Source: Bacteroidales bacterium (lineage in GTDB: Bacteria; Bacteroidota; Bacteroidia; Bacteroidales; Marinilabiliaceae). From it: 64,000 nt of DNA. Shown here piece after piece: positions 44,632 through 55,768 of the stretch; position 1 is the first letter of the stretch; each line of letters begins with the position of its first letter. A program made the translations under genes and the position numbers. Below the pieces are notes generated by a model. The model did not search any database. It had not been told where the DNA came from and saw only the letters and a program-made list of their open reading frames with translations. Location of the stretch: NCBI GenBank assembly GCA_003249255.1, contig QKJP01000026.1:1-64000 (forward strand), written 5' to 3'.

Positions 44632-45672
44632 TTAAAAGTCGGTATCTTTGTTTTTGGCAACCAATTCTTTTGTTGAAAGTAAACCACAAGCTGCAAAAAT
44701 ATCTTCACCTCTCGATTTTCTGATGGTGGTTGTAATTCCTTTGGCGCTTAATTTATCTCTAAAATGTTCCATTGTTTTACGACTGCTACCCTTTAGAGGT
44801 GAGTTTGGTATAGGGTGAAAGCAAATCAGGTTCATTCTGCATTTTAGCCCGTTTAGCAGTGTTGTTAAACCTTTTATATGACGAGCTTGGTCGTTTATAC
44901 CTTCAAACATGATGTACTCAAATGAAATTCGTCTTTGTCGGCCAAAGTCATAAGTTCTTAAAGCTTCAATAACTTTCTCTACCGGATAAACGCTTTCGAT
45001 AGGCATCAATTGATTTCTTTCCTCGTTAAACGGCGAGTGAAGACTAATAGCAAGATGTGCTTCTGATTCTTCTATAAAACGTTGCATGGCCGGAATAACT
45101 CCAATGGTAGATACGTTAATTCTTCTCGGACTCCATGCGTAACCCCAATCAGAAGTTAAGATTTCCAGGCTTTTTAATACATTATCTATATTATCCATCG
45201 GTTCACCCATACCCATGTATACCACGTTGTTTAATGTATCTCTTTCCGGTAAACTGGCAATTTGATTAATGATTTCGCCTGAAGATAATTGTCTTTGAAA
45301 CCCTTGCCGGGCAGTCATGCAAAACAGGCAGCCCATTTTACATCCTACTTGGGATGATATACATAAGGTGTTTCTGGTTTCTTCCGGTAAGTAGGCCGAT
45401 TCAATATAACCATTGTCTATGGTCGAGTAAAGGTATTTTTTTGTGCCATCAACTGATTCCTGAAACGATTCCGGAGCGACTAAACCAACTTCAAATTTTT
45501 CATTTAAAACCACTCTGGCATTTTTAGATAGGTTGGTCATCTCATCAATAGTAGAAGCATGTTTTTTATAAAGCCAATCTGCTATTTGTTTAGCTGTGAA
45601 TTTTGGTAAGTTTAAATCACTTACTATGACTTGTAATTCTTTGAGCGTTTTTCCAAAAAGTGCTTCTTTCAT
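44632..45672 (-). CDS. rlmN: Dual-specificity 23S rRNA/tRNA adenine-C2 methyltransferase
   Basis: RlmN is a radical SAM enzyme that makes 2-methyladenosine at A2503 of 23S rRNA and A37 of some tRNAs. The 346-residue protein has the cluster motif CKMGCLFC (about 111-118), the signatures YMGMGEPMDN and NVSTIGV, and the C-terminal methyl-transfer Cys in AACGLLSTK (about 333). The N-terminal QIADWLYKK helix is the usual RNA-binding part. It sits in a minus-strand series with ssb downstream and a flavoprotein gene upstream. Confidence 0.95.
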   Translation of the reverse strand: MKEALFGKTLKELQVIVSDLNLPKFTAKQIADWLYKKHASTIDEMTNLSKNARVVLNEKFEVGLVAPESFQESVDGTKKYLYSTIDNGYIESAYLPEETRNTLCISSQVGCKMGCLFCMTARQGFQRQLSSGEIINQIASLPERDTLNNVVYMGMGEPMDNIDNVLKSLEILTSDWGYAWSPRRINVSTIGVIPAMQRFIEESEAHLAISLHSPFNEERNQLMPIESVYPVEKVIEALRTYDFGRQRRISFEYIMFEGINDQARHIKGLTTLLNGLKCRMNLICFHPIPNSPLKGSSRKTMEHFRDKLSAKGITTTIRKSRGEDIFAACGLLSTKELVAKNKDTDF

Positions 45673-45744
45673 CTTTTGTAATTCCTGTTGCGATTATTTT
45701 TTAATTCTTCTTTATCCTGTTTTGAAGACTCAATTGCTAAATCA

Positions 45745-46410
45745 TTAAAAATAGATTTCTGCAATAATATGTTCAAAAGGGATTTGTTTGGCAAGGAGTA
45801 TTTCTCTTACGTCAATAACCATTTGAGAGTTGCCGCAAAGATAGTATTTATAATCCTTCGGTAAATTATTTTTCTCGTTCAGATGATTTGTTAGCCTTCC
45901 ATCTACTATTCCCGGTCCGGATTCACTTGTGCAAAAACGTTGATAGGCCCCTTTCAAGTGGCTCTCTATTAACTCTTGAAAATAAAATTGATCCAGTTTT
46001 CTGGCTCCATGAAGAAGTGTTACATTCTTTGGTTGGTATGATTTTATCATGCTAATGAAGGGAGCAATGCCGGTTCCGGTTGCTATCCAAATACTCGGTT
46101 TTTCATCCCAAATAAAATTTCCAAAGGGTTTTGAAATAAAAACTGTATCGCCAATGTTTAATTTTGCCAATTGAGGCGTTAATTCTCCTTCGTTGTGGAC
46201 ATCAAATAAAACACCGATTTCGTTTTCATGAATTCCTGATGCAATGCTGTAAAGACGTGGTTCGTCATTGGGATTAACAGCTAAAGCAATCACTTGTCCG
46301 GGAGTAAAATTAAAATTTCTTTCAAAGGTTATATAAAAGGTGTTGTTAGTTAGTTCTTCCTTTGTCTTAACCTTAATTTCATCAAGTTTTATGCATTTTC
46401 GTTCTGCCAC
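45745..46410 (-). CDS. Ferredoxin-NADP(+) reductase-like flavoprotein
   Basis: A 221-residue oxidoreductase of the FNR/phthalate-dioxygenase-reductase type. FAD site: EPRLYSIASG (RxYS motif, about 51-60). NAD(P) site: GTGIAPFISMIKSY (about 106-120) and a final aromatic YF that stacks on the flavin. The N-terminal beta barrel starts with TFYITFERNFNFTPGQVIAL. It transfers electrons between NADPH and ferredoxin or flavodoxin; the direction and partner are unknown. No ferredoxin gene is adjacent. Confidence 0.85.
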   Translation of the reverse strand: MAERKCIKLDEIKVKTKEELTNNTFYITFERNFNFTPGQVIALAVNPNDEPRLYSIASGIHENEIGVLFDVHNEGELTPQLAKLNIGDTVFISKPFGNFIWDEKPSIWIATGTGIAPFISMIKSYQPKNVTLLHGARKLDQFYFQELIESHLKGAYQRFCTSESGPGIVDGRLTNHLNEKNNLPKDYKYYLCGNSQMVIDVREILLAKQIPFEHIIAEIYF

Positions 46411-46455
46411 TGTTTTTATTTTTAAACAGTTTAGGGATTGGATTTGTTGAATAAA

Positions 46456-46480
46456 AAAATCCGGAATTAATCCGGATTTT
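46456..46480 (-). terminator. Terminator of the SRPBCC gene
   Basis: AAAATCCGG / CCGGATTTT stem followed by T on the minus strand, a few bases after the stop at 46487. Confidence 0.8.
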
Positions 46481-46486
46481 ATTTTT

Positions 46487-47503
46487 TTATTCTACTGGAA
46501 TATATACTTCAGTTATCCATTTCGAAGGATCAGGCTCTTCATTGGGGTTGGTTAGGTAAAGCTCAAATAAGTCAGCTCCTTTTATTGGCTTTAGCCCTTT
46601 GTGGTTAATGTAGGCGTAAGCTGCGGACCATGCATTTCCTAAATGTTCATAATTTCCTTTTAAAATGACTTTTACGACTTTTGTGGTTTCCAACTTTCCA
46701 ATGTTAAACCCTTCATCACCAGTGGTGTAGTTTTCAGGAACAGGCATTCCCGAGGTGTAATTACATTCAGTACTCGTGAAATCAAAGTTGTGGTAAACCG
46801 TAAGTGCTTTGTTGTAACTTAAGCTGTCTTTTGAACAAAGCTCTTCCAGTGATTTAAAGGTTTCAGACATCGAAGTACTTATTTCATTCATCGGGCATGT
46901 TGCTGTTTTTCCCACGTATGAAAAACCGTTAAATGCAGTAAGGCCTACAATTTCGATTTCAGAATTTACTTTTCCGGTTTCGATGAATTCTTTTAGCATT
47001 TTTAAACCACGGTCATAATCCATCCCTATTATGGGTTCCATAAATTTTGCTGTAAATCTTAATAAGAAAGGCATTTCTCCATTCATGCCCCAGGTAATTT
47101 TAGTCGTAGAATCAGTACTTGCCTCAAAGTTCCAAAATACCTTGTAAGATGACTCAAAAGGCTTAGAAAATCGGATTTCCTGATTTATGCTTTTATTCAT
47201 TTCAAGGCTTGTGTGTTCTATTTCACCGGCACCCACTAATTCGCCATTCCATGTATAGATATCTCCTTGTTTTGTGCCTTCGTTGCTAACCGATATTTTA
47301 GCATTCGGTTCCATGCATAACCACGGTGACCATTGAGGCCAGCTATTAAAGTCTGCCACAGTTTTATAAGCTGATTCAACCGGAGAATTAACGGTTATGG
47401 TTTTTTCTACTTCAATTTTGCCATCCAGAGTGGCTAGCCATATTAATAAGCCTGCTGCAATTAATCCAATGATTGCAAAGAATATAACAATTACTTTTTT
47501 CAT
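46487..47503 (-). CDS. SRPBCC / GyrI-like domain protein
   Basis: A 338-residue protein with one N-terminal membrane helix (VIVIFFAIIGLIAAGLLIWLA), an SRPBCC lipid/ligand-binding domain (about 30-175; FNSWPQWSPW, then EIEHTSLEM) and a C-terminal GyrI-like/effector-binding domain (about 180-338; VVKVILKGNYEHLGNAWSAA, and ending ITEVYIPVE). The combination is common in Bacteroidota for proteins of unknown role; ligand binding is inferred. It precedes the flavoprotein gene but ends in its own terminator. Confidence 0.8.
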   Translation of the reverse strand: MKKVIVIFFAIIGLIAAGLLIWLATLDGKIEVEKTITVNSPVESAYKTVADFNSWPQWSPWLCMEPNAKISVSNEGTKQGDIYTWNGELVGAGEIEHTSLEMNKSINQEIRFSKPFESSYKVFWNFEASTDSTTKITWGMNGEMPFLLRFTAKFMEPIIGMDYDRGLKMLKEFIETGKVNSEIEIVGLTAFNGFSYVGKTATCPMNEISTSMSETFKSLEELCSKDSLSYNKALTVYHNFDFTSTECNYTSGMPVPENYTTGDEGFNIGKLETTKVVKVILKGNYEHLGNAWSAAYAYINHKGLKPIKGADLFELYLTNPNEEPDPSKWITEVYIPVE

Positions 47504-47517
47504 GATTTGTGTTTATT

Positions 47518-49008
47518 TTATAGTTTAAAAATTATCGGAGTGCTAAGTTCGCTTTCTCTTCCATATTTATCAATGGAGGAAACTTGAAGAGCATATTTTT
47601 CTCTTCTTTTTTTTGATATTTTATTCAGTTTTATTTTATTCATTCCGGTTGTTTTGTAAAGAATTGTTTGATTCGAAATCGTGTTTTTTAAATAAATGAT
47701 GAAGATATTATTTTCTTTGCTCGACCTGTTTTCCCATTTAGCTTTTCTCCGATTAGCTTTTACATGGTAGATGGTATTCGTATTTTTTCCGGATTCATGG
47801 TAATGATATGGTGCAAGTTTGGGTTCTTTGTATAGGCTTTGTTTTAAAGTGTCCTGTAGTTGATACAAGTCCCGTTTAAAATGTTTGTAACTGTAAAAAA
47901 CGTTTCCCTTTACATTATTAAGTTTTCTGGAAGATGTAATTTGTAGTGGTAATTCAGTCTTGTTTTGCCACTGCGCTTTCTCAGATCCTATTTTATAAAG
48001 CGCATGACCAATATAAATAGGTATGCCATAACTATTATCATTCCACCAATTGGCCAAGGTATTAAAATCAACAGTAGGATGTTCTGTATGCCAATAAAGT
48101 TGTGGGATTGCATAATCTATCCAGCCTTCTTTCATCCATTTTGTAACATCAGCATATAGATGGTCGTAATTCGTAACACCTGCCTGGGAATTTGAACCTT
48201 GTGGATCATCAGAAATGTTTCTCCAAACGCCAAAAGGACTAACTCCGAAGGCTATTTCCGGATTTGATTGTTTGATCATATCCGAAATGTCTCTAATGGT
48301 TTTATTTACATTTTCTCTCCTCCAGTCGGCTCGTGAAATGCTGTCGTTACCTAAGAGGTAATTGTTATAGTTAATGCTGTCGTTAAAGTCTTCACCTGCT
48401 TTGGGGTAAGGGTAAAAGTAGTCATCCATGTGAATACCATCAACCTGATAGTTAAGTATTATATTTTGGGTGACTTTTATTATGTGTTCCTTTGACGCCT
48501 CCAGAGCAGGGTTGAAATAAAGTTTGTTTGCATACTGTATAAACCATTCCGGATGAAGATTGGCCGGGTGGTTTTCAGGTAGCGGTTGAGTGCAGTTCAT
48601 TTGAGCCCTGTATGGATTAATCCAGGCATGTAATTGCAATCCTCTTAGGTGGGCTTCATCTATCCAAAACTTAAGCGGGTCATAAAAAGGCTCTGGTGCT
48701 TGTCCTGCAATGCCGGTAAGAGACGAGCTCCATGGTTCAATGTCAGATGGATAGATGGCATCCGAAGAAGCTCTAACTTGTAAAAATACCGTGTTAAGCC
48801 CAAGCGATTTTATATCATCCAGGATATTAAGTGCTTCTTTTTTTTGTTGGTGGGTTGGGAGACCGGCTTTTGAAGGCCAGTCTATGTTAGCTACCGTTGC
48901 TACCCATACGCCTCTCATTTCAAAATGCTCCTTTTTAACTTGAGCACTCACATTTAAAGCAAAAACAACTATTGTACAAAGAATAGAAAATCTGAATGAA
49001 AAAATCAT
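47518..49008 (-). CDS. Family-10-like glycosyl hydrolase (YngK/DUF187 type)
   Basis: A 496-residue secreted protein with a signal peptide (ILCTIVVFALNVSAQ). The N-terminal two thirds (about 25-360) is the GHL10 barrel: RGVWVATVANIDWPSKAG, LGLNTVFLQVRASSDAIYPS, HAWINPYRAQ, VDGIHMDDYFYPYP and GVSPFGVWRN, which match the DUF187/YngK group. The C-terminal ~110 residues look like a beta-rich Fn3-like unit. This group may act on glycans including peptidoglycan sugars; activity is not established. It lies 14 bases from the SRPBCC gene and probably is cotranscribed with it. Confidence 0.88.
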   Translation of the reverse strand: MIFSFRFSILCTIVVFALNVSAQVKKEHFEMRGVWVATVANIDWPSKAGLPTHQQKKEALNILDDIKSLGLNTVFLQVRASSDAIYPSDIEPWSSSLTGIAGQAPEPFYDPLKFWIDEAHLRGLQLHAWINPYRAQMNCTQPLPENHPANLHPEWFIQYANKLYFNPALEASKEHIIKVTQNIILNYQVDGIHMDDYFYPYPKAGEDFNDSINYNNYLLGNDSISRADWRRENVNKTIRDISDMIKQSNPEIAFGVSPFGVWRNISDDPQGSNSQAGVTNYDHLYADVTKWMKEGWIDYAIPQLYWHTEHPTVDFNTLANWWNDNSYGIPIYIGHALYKIGSEKAQWQNKTELPLQITSSRKLNNVKGNVFYSYKHFKRDLYQLQDTLKQSLYKEPKLAPYHYHESGKNTNTIYHVKANRRKAKWENRSSKENNIFIIYLKNTISNQTILYKTTGMNKIKLNKISKKRREKYALQVSSIDKYGRESELSTPIIFKL

Positions 49009-49126
49009 CGTGTTATAGTTTTATCCAAAAATAAAGTTTTTGAAATACTTTGATAGATTTTATTTAAAAATTGAGTAACACTTGCTTTCTCAGCCGGCTA
49101 TTGAAAGCAAATAGCTTAAATTTCTC

Positions 49127-49134
49127 TATCTTTA
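49127..49134 (+). promoter_or_regulatory. Candidate -7 box of the hybrid kinase gene (TATCTTTA)
   Basis: Seven of eight matches to TAnnTTTG, 28 bases before the start, with a TTGAAAG element about 20 bases upstream. It starts the + strand signalling block. Confidence 0.45.
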
Positions 49135-49162
49135 AAAAAAGTAATCAGAGATGGCAAGATAA

Positions 49163-52100
49163 ATGAAGTTTTTAGGCATACATAAAATTACAGATACCGT
49201 TAAAAAGAAAGTGGTTATTGGCTTCTTTTTAATGCTGCTAATATTATCAATTGTTTCGATAATTACCATTTATGGTTTTAGTCGCTTTGGAAAATACATT
49301 GAAAACAGAAATTCGGTTGGCGATTTATATGAGCTTATTTATCAATTACGTATATCAGAGAAGAGTGCGGTTATTACAAATGATACAACTTTAATTCAAA
49401 AGGTCGATTCGTTATCAAAAACAGTAGATTTAGAGTTGGCAAACTTACTATCACTGAAGCTAAATGTCGATTCGAGATCCATTATTGAAACGATGGTTAG
49501 TCAGAATAAAGACTTTAATAAGGAGTATAAAACCTATTTGGAATATAGAGGCATTAGAGTAATTGAAAAAGCTAAAATTGATAGTCTGTATTTACAAATA
49601 GAAAAGTCTGAATTAACCCAGATCACGCGTATTGCAGAATGGATATCTCCCAAAAGTGCATTGTATAAAGAAATTCTCCTGCATTATTACAAAGCTCGTG
49701 AAAATTTAAACTTATTACGAGCTCAGCAAGCGTTACTCGAAAAAGGATTATTAGAGGTTAAGTCTGTAGATACCATTCATTTTTGGGTTGATGAGATTTT
49801 AACACATACTTACCTGATTGAAAAAAATGTTAAAGACCGACTAATATTAGATGCTCTAACCGGTATACGAACTAATATCCGGCATTATGAACAAGGTATC
49901 GTTCGGATGATGCGTCTTAATAATAGTCTTGCTCTTGAGAGTAAAAGTTTAAATCGTTTGTCTAGTGAACTATTAAATAATTCCAAAATCATTAGTGAAG
50001 TTCAAGCAACCCAATTGGCATCCTGGAATGATATAATTTTAAATGTACTTGTGTTTCTTGTGATTATGGCCATTTTAGGCGGTGTTGTAATTCTTATTTT
50101 CTTTATTCATTCCATAACCTCTGATGAACAACGACGCCTTGTAAATGAAATGGCCAATGAAAATAACCGTCGTTTATTAGACAATATCATTAATAACAGT
50201 AAATCATTGATTTATGTAAAAGATATAGACAGGAAGTATACCCTTGTCAATCAAAATTGGTGTAAACAGGTTGGGTTAACCGAAGTAGAGGTGATTGGAA
50301 AAACCGGAGAGCAATTATTTCCCGATAAATCAATAGGGCAATGGGGTGGATATGATGATCAGGTTGTTAATTCAGCATTGCCTGTTCAATATGAAGAAGA
50401 GATTACTTTAAAAACAGGAATAGGATATTATTTAGTTAATAAATTTCCATTACGCAATAGCGATGGCAATGTGATTGGTGTTTGTGGGACCTTAACCGAT
50501 GTTACCGAATTAAAGCAGGCTTTACGAGAACTAGAAAAAAGCCGTGAGAATTATCGCAATATTGTGACTAACGTTCCCGGGATTGTATATAACTGCAAGA
50601 TGGATGATAGTCGTACGATGAAGTTTTTAAGTAGTGGATTTGAGAAAGTTACAGGGTTTGAGTCGAACCATTATCTGGATGGAGTACGGTCATTTACAAA
50701 TTTGATCTACGAAGGTGATAGAGAACGAGTGTTGAGCACCATAAAACAAGCAGTTACGCGTAACCATTCTTATGAAGTAGAATATCGGATTGAAGATGTG
50801 CATGGTGAGTTACGTTGGTTGCATGAGAAGGGAATGGCCGTACCATATCCTGATGAAGCCGGTTATTCGCTTCAGGGGGTAATGATTGACGTTACCGCCC
50901 AAAAAGAAGCAATGGCTGAAGTAATGATGCGAGATCGATTTTTAGAAGGTGTTTCAGAGGCTGTTAAAGAGTTAATTGTTTCTCAAGTGGCACAGGAATC
51001 TATCCAGCGATCTTTGCGATTGGTAGCTCAGAGTGCAATGGTCGATCATTCATTTATCTTCATTAATGAAAGTCCGGATCGTGAAAATGATTTTCCTAAG
51101 TTTTCTCATTTGTTTGAATGGCAAAAAAACAATATAGAACCTCAGAAACGCCATAATTTACAAGGGATTTCTTATAAAGAAATAAGTTCCAGATGGTATC
51201 ATACTTTAGCTGATAAAAAAGAAGTTGGAGGATTTAAAGATGACTTTTTACAAGAAGAACAACGCATGTTTGAATTGTTAGGGGTTCAAAGTTTATTGTT
51301 GGTTCCTGTTTTTGCGCGTGATAGATTTTGGGGTTTTATTGGTTTTGCCAATGTCAATAAAGGTATGCCTTGGATTGAATCGCATAAATCGATCTTTAGA
51401 GCCTATACTGTTACTTTAGGTATTGCAATTGCCAAGGAAAATGATGCGAAATTATTAAAAGAAGCTTTAAATACAGCCGAGGCTGCCACCCAAGCTAAAA
51501 GTGATTTCCTTGCCAGAATGAGTCATGAGATACGTACCCCGATGAATGCCATCGTTGGCTGGACACATTTGGCCATGGAAAACGAAAGGGATACTAAGCA
51601 AAGCGAGTATCTTCGAAAAATACAAGGTAGCTCCAAAGCCTTAATCGGAATCATTAATGACATATTGGACTTCTCAAAAATTGAAGCCGGGAAATTAGTC
51701 ATTGAGCGTATTGAATTCGATCTGGAAAAAGTATTTGATGATTTGAGTAGCATGGTTGCCTATAAAGCTCATGAGAAAGGAATTGATTACATCTATACTT
51801 TACATGCCGACGTCCCATTGAACTTAATTGGAGATCCATTACGTTTAGTTCAAATACTGGTTAACCTGGCCAATAATGCCATTAAATTTACAGAGGAGGG
51901 AGAGGTTGTAATCAATGTTTTAATGATGGATGAGGTCGAGGATGAAGTTGAAATTCTATTTGAAGTAAGTGATACCGGCATTGGAATAAAAGAAGAAATT
52001 CAAAAACATTTATTTGATTCCTTCTCGCAAGCAGATGTGTCGACTACTCGCAAGTATGGAGGTACAGGTCTAGGTTTAGCGATTTGTAAAAAACTTTCCG

Positions 52101-53494
52101 AATTGATGGGTGGTCGCATTTGGGTCGAAAGTGAACCTGGGAAAGGAAGTACCTTTTATTTTACCATAAAAATGGGTAAACAAAAAGTTCAAAAAAGAGA
52201 TGTTCTTGTTCCTCCACAAGATATTAATGGAAATAAAGTTTTATTGCTTGATAATCATTCTTCAACTTCCTATGTGTTGAAAGATATGTTGGAAGCCTTA
52301 AAATTTAAAGTTGCTTTAACTCAAAAATGTGAGGCTGCTGTTAATGATTTGATTGCCAGTAAAAAAGAGCGTAAATTTGATTTAGTCATTGTTGATTGGC
52401 AAACTCAAGGTTACCATGAAGCCAAGGCTTCAAGCGAAATTTTTAAGCTCATTCATCAGGAAGTTCCATTGGTTATAATGGTTTCTGCATTTACTCAAAG
52501 TAACGAACTGCGGGGCTTACTAAAAAATGAAAAAGTATTTGCTCTGGAAAAGCCCGTTAATTATAGCAGTTTATTTAATGCATGTATGGAGGCATTAGGG
52601 AAAGAAAAATCTCAAATGTCTTGGCGAAGAAAAGAACCCGGTATTTATTTAGAAGAATTAAAAGAAATGCAAGATGTTATCGTTCTTTTAGTTGAAGATA
52701 ATGATACCAATAAGCAAATTGGAATAGAGCTATTGGAATTAGCAGGTTTATCTGTTGAAGTGGCTGATCATGGTGCTGAGGCCGTAGAGATTGTTAAAGA
52801 TAGAGGTCGTGGCTATTTTGATCTGATTCTTATGGATATTCAGATGCCAGTTATGGATGGTATTGAAGCTACTCGGAATATTTTGGCAAATACTGAACAT
52901 GAAGATGAGTTTATTATTGCCATGACAGCTGATGCAATTGGGGGGATAAAGGAAAAATACCTCGAATGTGGAATGGTCGATATGGTTGCGAAACCAATTG
53001 ATCCAGAGCAATTATATAAATCAATTCTGTATTGGGTAGAGCAAAAGAGAGGTGTTCAAATGTCCAAAGCAAAACCTGTTTTAGCTTCTGATAATGTGTT
53101 GGAAGTGAACGAAGATGTAGTAGAGGTATTGCCAGTTATAGAGGGAATTAATGTGGAAGAAGGAGTGAGGCGTTTTGCCAATCGATGGGATTTTTTCAGG
53201 CGCTTATTGCAACGGTTTTATGTAGACCACTTAACATTTATCGAAGACTTTAAAAAGACCAAAGAAGAGGATGTTGAAAAAGCTGAAAGATTGTTGCATT
53301 CATTTAAAGGGATTAGTGGAACAATCTCAGCACCTGATCTTTATGAAATAGCTATTAAAACCGAAGGTGATTTTAAAAATAGTAATCCTGAGTTTTCGGA
53401 GAGTTTTATAAAAATGGGAATTGAGCTTAATAAAATATTGAAGGTATTAGCAGATAATAAAGAAGTAGATGTGGCTTCGTATAAAAAATCGTAG
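49163..53494 (+). CDS. Hybrid sensor histidine kinase with PAS, GAF, two receiver and HPt domains
   Basis: A 1443-residue phosphorelay kinase. Two membrane helices (about 14-36 and 291-318) enclose a ~255-residue helical extracytoplasmic sensor. Then come PAS domains (about 340-450 and 460-575), a GAF-like domain (about 590-770), HisKA with the His in [14 protein letters not shown] (about 788), an HATPase ([16 protein letters not shown]), a first receiver (about 1015-1140) with acceptor Asp in IVDWQ but a partly changed acidic pair (LLLDNHS), a second receiver (about 1170-1290; [24 protein letters not shown]), and a C-terminal HPt with His in [10 protein letters not shown] (about 1378). The final output protein is not in sight. 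The endonuclease/phosphatase lipoprotein gene starts 15 bases later. Confidence 0.95.
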   Translation: MKFLGIHKITDTVKKKVVIGFFLMLLILSIVSIITIYGFSRFGKYIENRNSVGDLYELIYQLRISEKSAVITNDTTLIQKVDSLSKTVDLELANLLSLKLNVDSRSIIETMVSQNKDFNKEYKTYLEYRGIRVIEKAKIDSLYLQIEKSELTQITRIAEWISPKSALYKEILLHYYKARENLNLLRAQQALLEKGLLEVKSVDTIHFWVDEILTHTYLIEKNVKDRLILDALTGIRTNIRHYEQGIVRMMRLNNSLALESKSLNRLSSELLNNSKIISEVQATQLASWNDIILNVLVFLVIMAILGGVVILIFFIHSITSDEQRRLVNEMANENNRRLLDNIINNSKSLIYVKDIDRKYTLVNQNWCKQVGLTEVEVIGKTGEQLFPDKSIGQWGGYDDQVVNSALPVQYEEEITLKTGIGYYLVNKFPLRNSDGNVIGVCGTLTDVTELKQALRELEKSRENYRNIVTNVPGIVYNCKMDDSRTMKFLSSGFEKVTGFESNHYLDGVRSFTNLIYEGDRERVLSTIKQAVTRNHSYEVEYRIEDVHGELRWLHEKGMAVPYPDEAGYSLQGVMIDVTAQKEAMAEVMMRDRFLEGVSEAVKELIVSQVAQESIQRSLRLVAQSAMVDHSFIFINESPDRENDFPKFSHLFEWQKNNIEPQKRHNLQGISYKEISSRWYHTLADKKEVGGFKDDFLQEEQRMFELLGVQSLLLVPVFARDRFWGFIGFANVNKGMPWIESHKSIFRAYTVTLGIAIAKENDAKLLKEALNTAEAATQAKSDFLARMSHEIRTPMNAIVGWTHLAMENERDTKQSEYLRKIQGSSKALIGIINDILDFSKIEAGKLVIERIEFDLEKVFDDLSSMVAYKAHEKGIDYIYTLHADVPLNLIGDPLRLVQILVNLANNAIKFTEEGEVVINVLMMDEVEDEVEILFEVSDTGIGIKEEIQKHLFDSFSQADVSTTRKYGGTGLGLAICKKLSELMGGRIWVESEPGKGSTFYFTIKMGKQKVQKRDVLVPPQDINGNKVLLLDNHSSTSYVLKDMLEALKFKVALTQKCEAAVNDLIASKKERKFDLVIVDWQTQGYHEAKASSEIFKLIHQEVPLVIMVSAFTQSNELRGLLKNEKVFALEKPVNYSSLFNACMEALGKEKSQMSWRRKEPGIYLEELKEMQDVIVLLVEDNDTNKQIGIELLELAGLSVEVADHGAEAVEIVKDRGRGYFDLILMDIQMPVMDGIEATRNILANTEHEDEFIIAMTADAIGGIKEKYLECGMVDMVAKPIDPEQLYKSILYWVEQKRGVQMSKAKPVLASDNVLEVNEDVVEVLPVIEGINVEEGVRRFANRWDFFRRLLQRFYVDHLTFIEDFKKTKEEDVEKAERLLHSFKGISGTISAPDLYEIAIKTEGDFKNSNPEFSESFIKMGIELNKILKVLADNKEVDVASYKKS

Positions 53495-53509
53495 AGAAAA
53501 GAATTGTAA

Positions 53510-55081
53510 ATGAGAGGGGTATTAAAATGCTTGTTTGTGCTGATTACTTTTACAGCTTGTCTTCAAAAGGAATATGACTATCCGGGTAAACCCTTGGTGT
53601 GGTTTGATTTTAATGAGAATTTGGATAATCATGGTATGATGAAATTATCCCTAACCGGTAGTAAGGTAGTTAGTTATGGGACTGTAGAGAAGGATACAGT
53701 TTTGGATTTGTCATCGCAGGCCTTTTATCGAAAACCTCTGCAATTTGAGTTTCCTACTGATTTTTCGTTTAATGATTACGATGGATTCACTGTCGCATTT
53801 TGGTTAAAAAAAGAAGCGGGCGACGTGAATTCATATACTGTTTTATCACATCAAAAAATGAATACAAATAAGCACGTCGGGTGGGAAATAAAAACCACGC
53901 CTGAAGGTAGTTGGCAATGGAAACTTGCCGATTCAATTCATACAATTGAATACCGACCTACTGTTCAACTACAAAGTATCGAAGCTGATGAATGGACCCA
54001 CTTGGCATTTAGTTTAGATCGAATTCATAAAGAAATCAGGTTTTATTATAATGGAAAGAACGTTGCTATCTATGGGTTAAATAATATGCAAGTAGATCTG
54101 GATCATGCCTATTTGAGTCTGGGTACATCTATTGTTAAGCCCGTGGATAATGAAGAATTATTTAATGGATTAATTGATGATTTGGGCATCTGGTCAAGAG
54201 TTTTAACTCATGAACAAGTGCAAACTTTGTGTTCAATGAAGCGGAATCCTGAAAATAATTCTAAATCACATTCCAATGATTTCTTGAAATTGATGACTTG
54301 GAATATCCATCATGGAGGTCGCACTGTAGGTAAATATGTTGGATTAAAAAGGATAGTTGATATCGTAAAAGAAGTTAATCCTGATATTTTGTTTTTACAA
54401 GAGACCAATGGTGCCGGCGAATTTATTGCAGATGGTTTAGATTATTGTTTTTACCGGCGGGGAGAAAATTTATCCGTATTAAGTCGCTATCCAATCGTCA
54501 AAAGCTATGACTTCTATCGATCTGAGCATTTGGGATGTGTTGATGTTCGTTTATCAGACGATATGGATGTGATGGCATGTCCAATTTATTTAAGTGATCA
54601 ACCCAATTTTAATCCTTACATAAGGCGAGGAGATGCTGTAGTGGATTCCATTTTGGCTGGTGAAACTCAATCACGAGGGTTAGAAACCAAGTTTATCTTA
54701 AGTGAATTAAACCAAGTTTTATTAAAAAAGAATCATCAAGCAATTATCCTTGCCGGAGATTTAAATTGTGGCTCTCATTTGGATTGGACAGAACGTAATC
54801 GCGAAAATAATTATGGTTTAGCTATTGAATATCCATCTACACAACAGATATTTGAAGCCGGTTTTGTCGATAGCTATCGCCATATTTTTCCTGATGAAAG
54901 GGATCACCCAGGATATACTTGGTCACCTATTATTGAAAATACAGTTAAGAATAGAACTAATTTTATTTTTTACACCAATGATTATTTAGAAGCTGTAGAT
55001 AGTTATTTGGTTGAAGATCATCAGCTGGGTTTTCCTTCCGATCACGCAGCTTTAGTTACGGTATTAAAAATTAAAAAATAA
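53510..55081 (+). CDS. LamG / endonuclease-exonuclease-phosphatase lipoprotein
   Basis: A 523-residue lipoprotein. The signal peptide (LKCLFVLITFTAC, Cys about 17) is followed by a LamG/concanavalin-like domain (about 28-245; WFDFNENLDNHGMMKLSLTG, GFTVAFWLKKEAG, LSLGTSI) and an EEP catalytic domain (about 258-523): MTWNIHHGG, LFLQETNG, AGDLNCGSH and SDHAALV match the endonuclease/exonuclease/phosphatase family, with the metal-ligand Glu and Asp/His in place. The binding module suggests a carbohydrate-associated substrate. It is close behind the hybrid kinase gene and the ECF sigma gene follows 78 bases later. Confidence 0.88.
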   Translation: MRGVLKCLFVLITFTACLQKEYDYPGKPLVWFDFNENLDNHGMMKLSLTGSKVVSYGTVEKDTVLDLSSQAFYRKPLQFEFPTDFSFNDYDGFTVAFWLKKEAGDVNSYTVLSHQKMNTNKHVGWEIKTTPEGSWQWKLADSIHTIEYRPTVQLQSIEADEWTHLAFSLDRIHKEIRFYYNGKNVAIYGLNNMQVDLDHAYLSLGTSIVKPVDNEELFNGLIDDLGIWSRVLTHEQVQTLCSMKRNPENNSKSHSNDFLKLMTWNIHHGGRTVGKYVGLKRIVDIVKEVNPDILFLQETNGAGEFIADGLDYCFYRRGENLSVLSRYPIVKSYDFYRSEHLGCVDVRLSDDMDVMACPIYLSDQPNFNPYIRRGDAVVDSILAGETQSRGLETKFILSELNQVLLKKNHQAIILAGDLNCGSHLDWTERNRENNYGLAIEYPSTQQIFEAGFVDSYRHIFPDERDHPGYTWSPIIENTVKNRTNFIFYTNDYLEAVDSYLVEDHQLGFPSDHAALVTVLKIKK

Positions 55082-55159
55082 ATAGTTTTGATTTAGGGGT
55101 GATTGGTTTTTGGGTTGTCCTTACATTGTAGCAGCTAATTAAAAGATAGATAGTTTAGT

Positions 55160-55732
55160 ATGAGTAATCCGTTTACACAAAATGGTGATGAGCCTAATCT
55201 ATTAATGCAAATTCAAAAGGGAGATGAAAAATCTTTTGAAGTGATTTTTAGAAGATATTATGCTCATTTAGTAATGTTTGCAAAACGTTATGTTTCAGAT
55301 AAGGATATGGCTGAAAACATTGTGCAAAGCGTATTTGTGCAATTTTGGGAAAAACGAAATAAACAAGAAATAAATTCTTTAAAAGGTTTTTTGGTTGTGG
55401 CGGTAAGGAATCGTTGTCATAACGAGCTAAAACATCAGGGGGTTGTCCGAGAATATGAAAAAGTTACTACAACTACAACTTCTGAAATGGAGTGGCCAAA
55501 ATACGAAGAAACATTTTACCTGAATCGAATTAATCAGGTTATTGACCAATTACCTGAACAACGGCAAAAGATTTTTAAAATGAGTAGGATGGATGGTTTG
55601 AAATACAAAGAAATTGCCGAAAAGCTGAGTATTTCTCCCAAAACCGTAGAAGTACAAATGGGCCATGCTTTAAAGTATTTACGAGAAAATTTACAGCCAT
55701 TAAAAAAGCAATTGTTAGGAATGTTTTTATAG
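55160..55732 (+). CDS. ECF RNA polymerase sigma factor, FecI-like
   Basis: A 190-residue ECF sigma factor. Region 2 (about 25-90): FEVIFRRYYAHLVMFAKRYV, AENIVQSVFVQFWEKR (core-binding and -10 reading). Region 4 (about 125-180): LPEQRQKIFKMSRMDGLKYKEIA and SISPKTVEVQMGHALKYLRENL, the -35 helix-turn-helix. It is the Bacteroidota type that pairs with FecR-like anti-sigma factors. The next gene is such a FecR protein, so its activity is probably held by it. Confidence 0.93.
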   Translation: MSNPFTQNGDEPNLLMQIQKGDEKSFEVIFRRYYAHLVMFAKRYVSDKDMAENIVQSVFVQFWEKRNKQEINSLKGFLVVAVRNRCHNELKHQGVVREYEKVTTTTTSEMEWPKYEETFYLNRINQVIDQLPEQRQKIFKMSRMDGLKYKEIAEKLSISPKTVEVQMGHALKYLRENLQPLKKQLLGMFL

Positions 55733-55768
55733 GCATCGAGATATAATATGATTGTTTAGCTAAAGAAA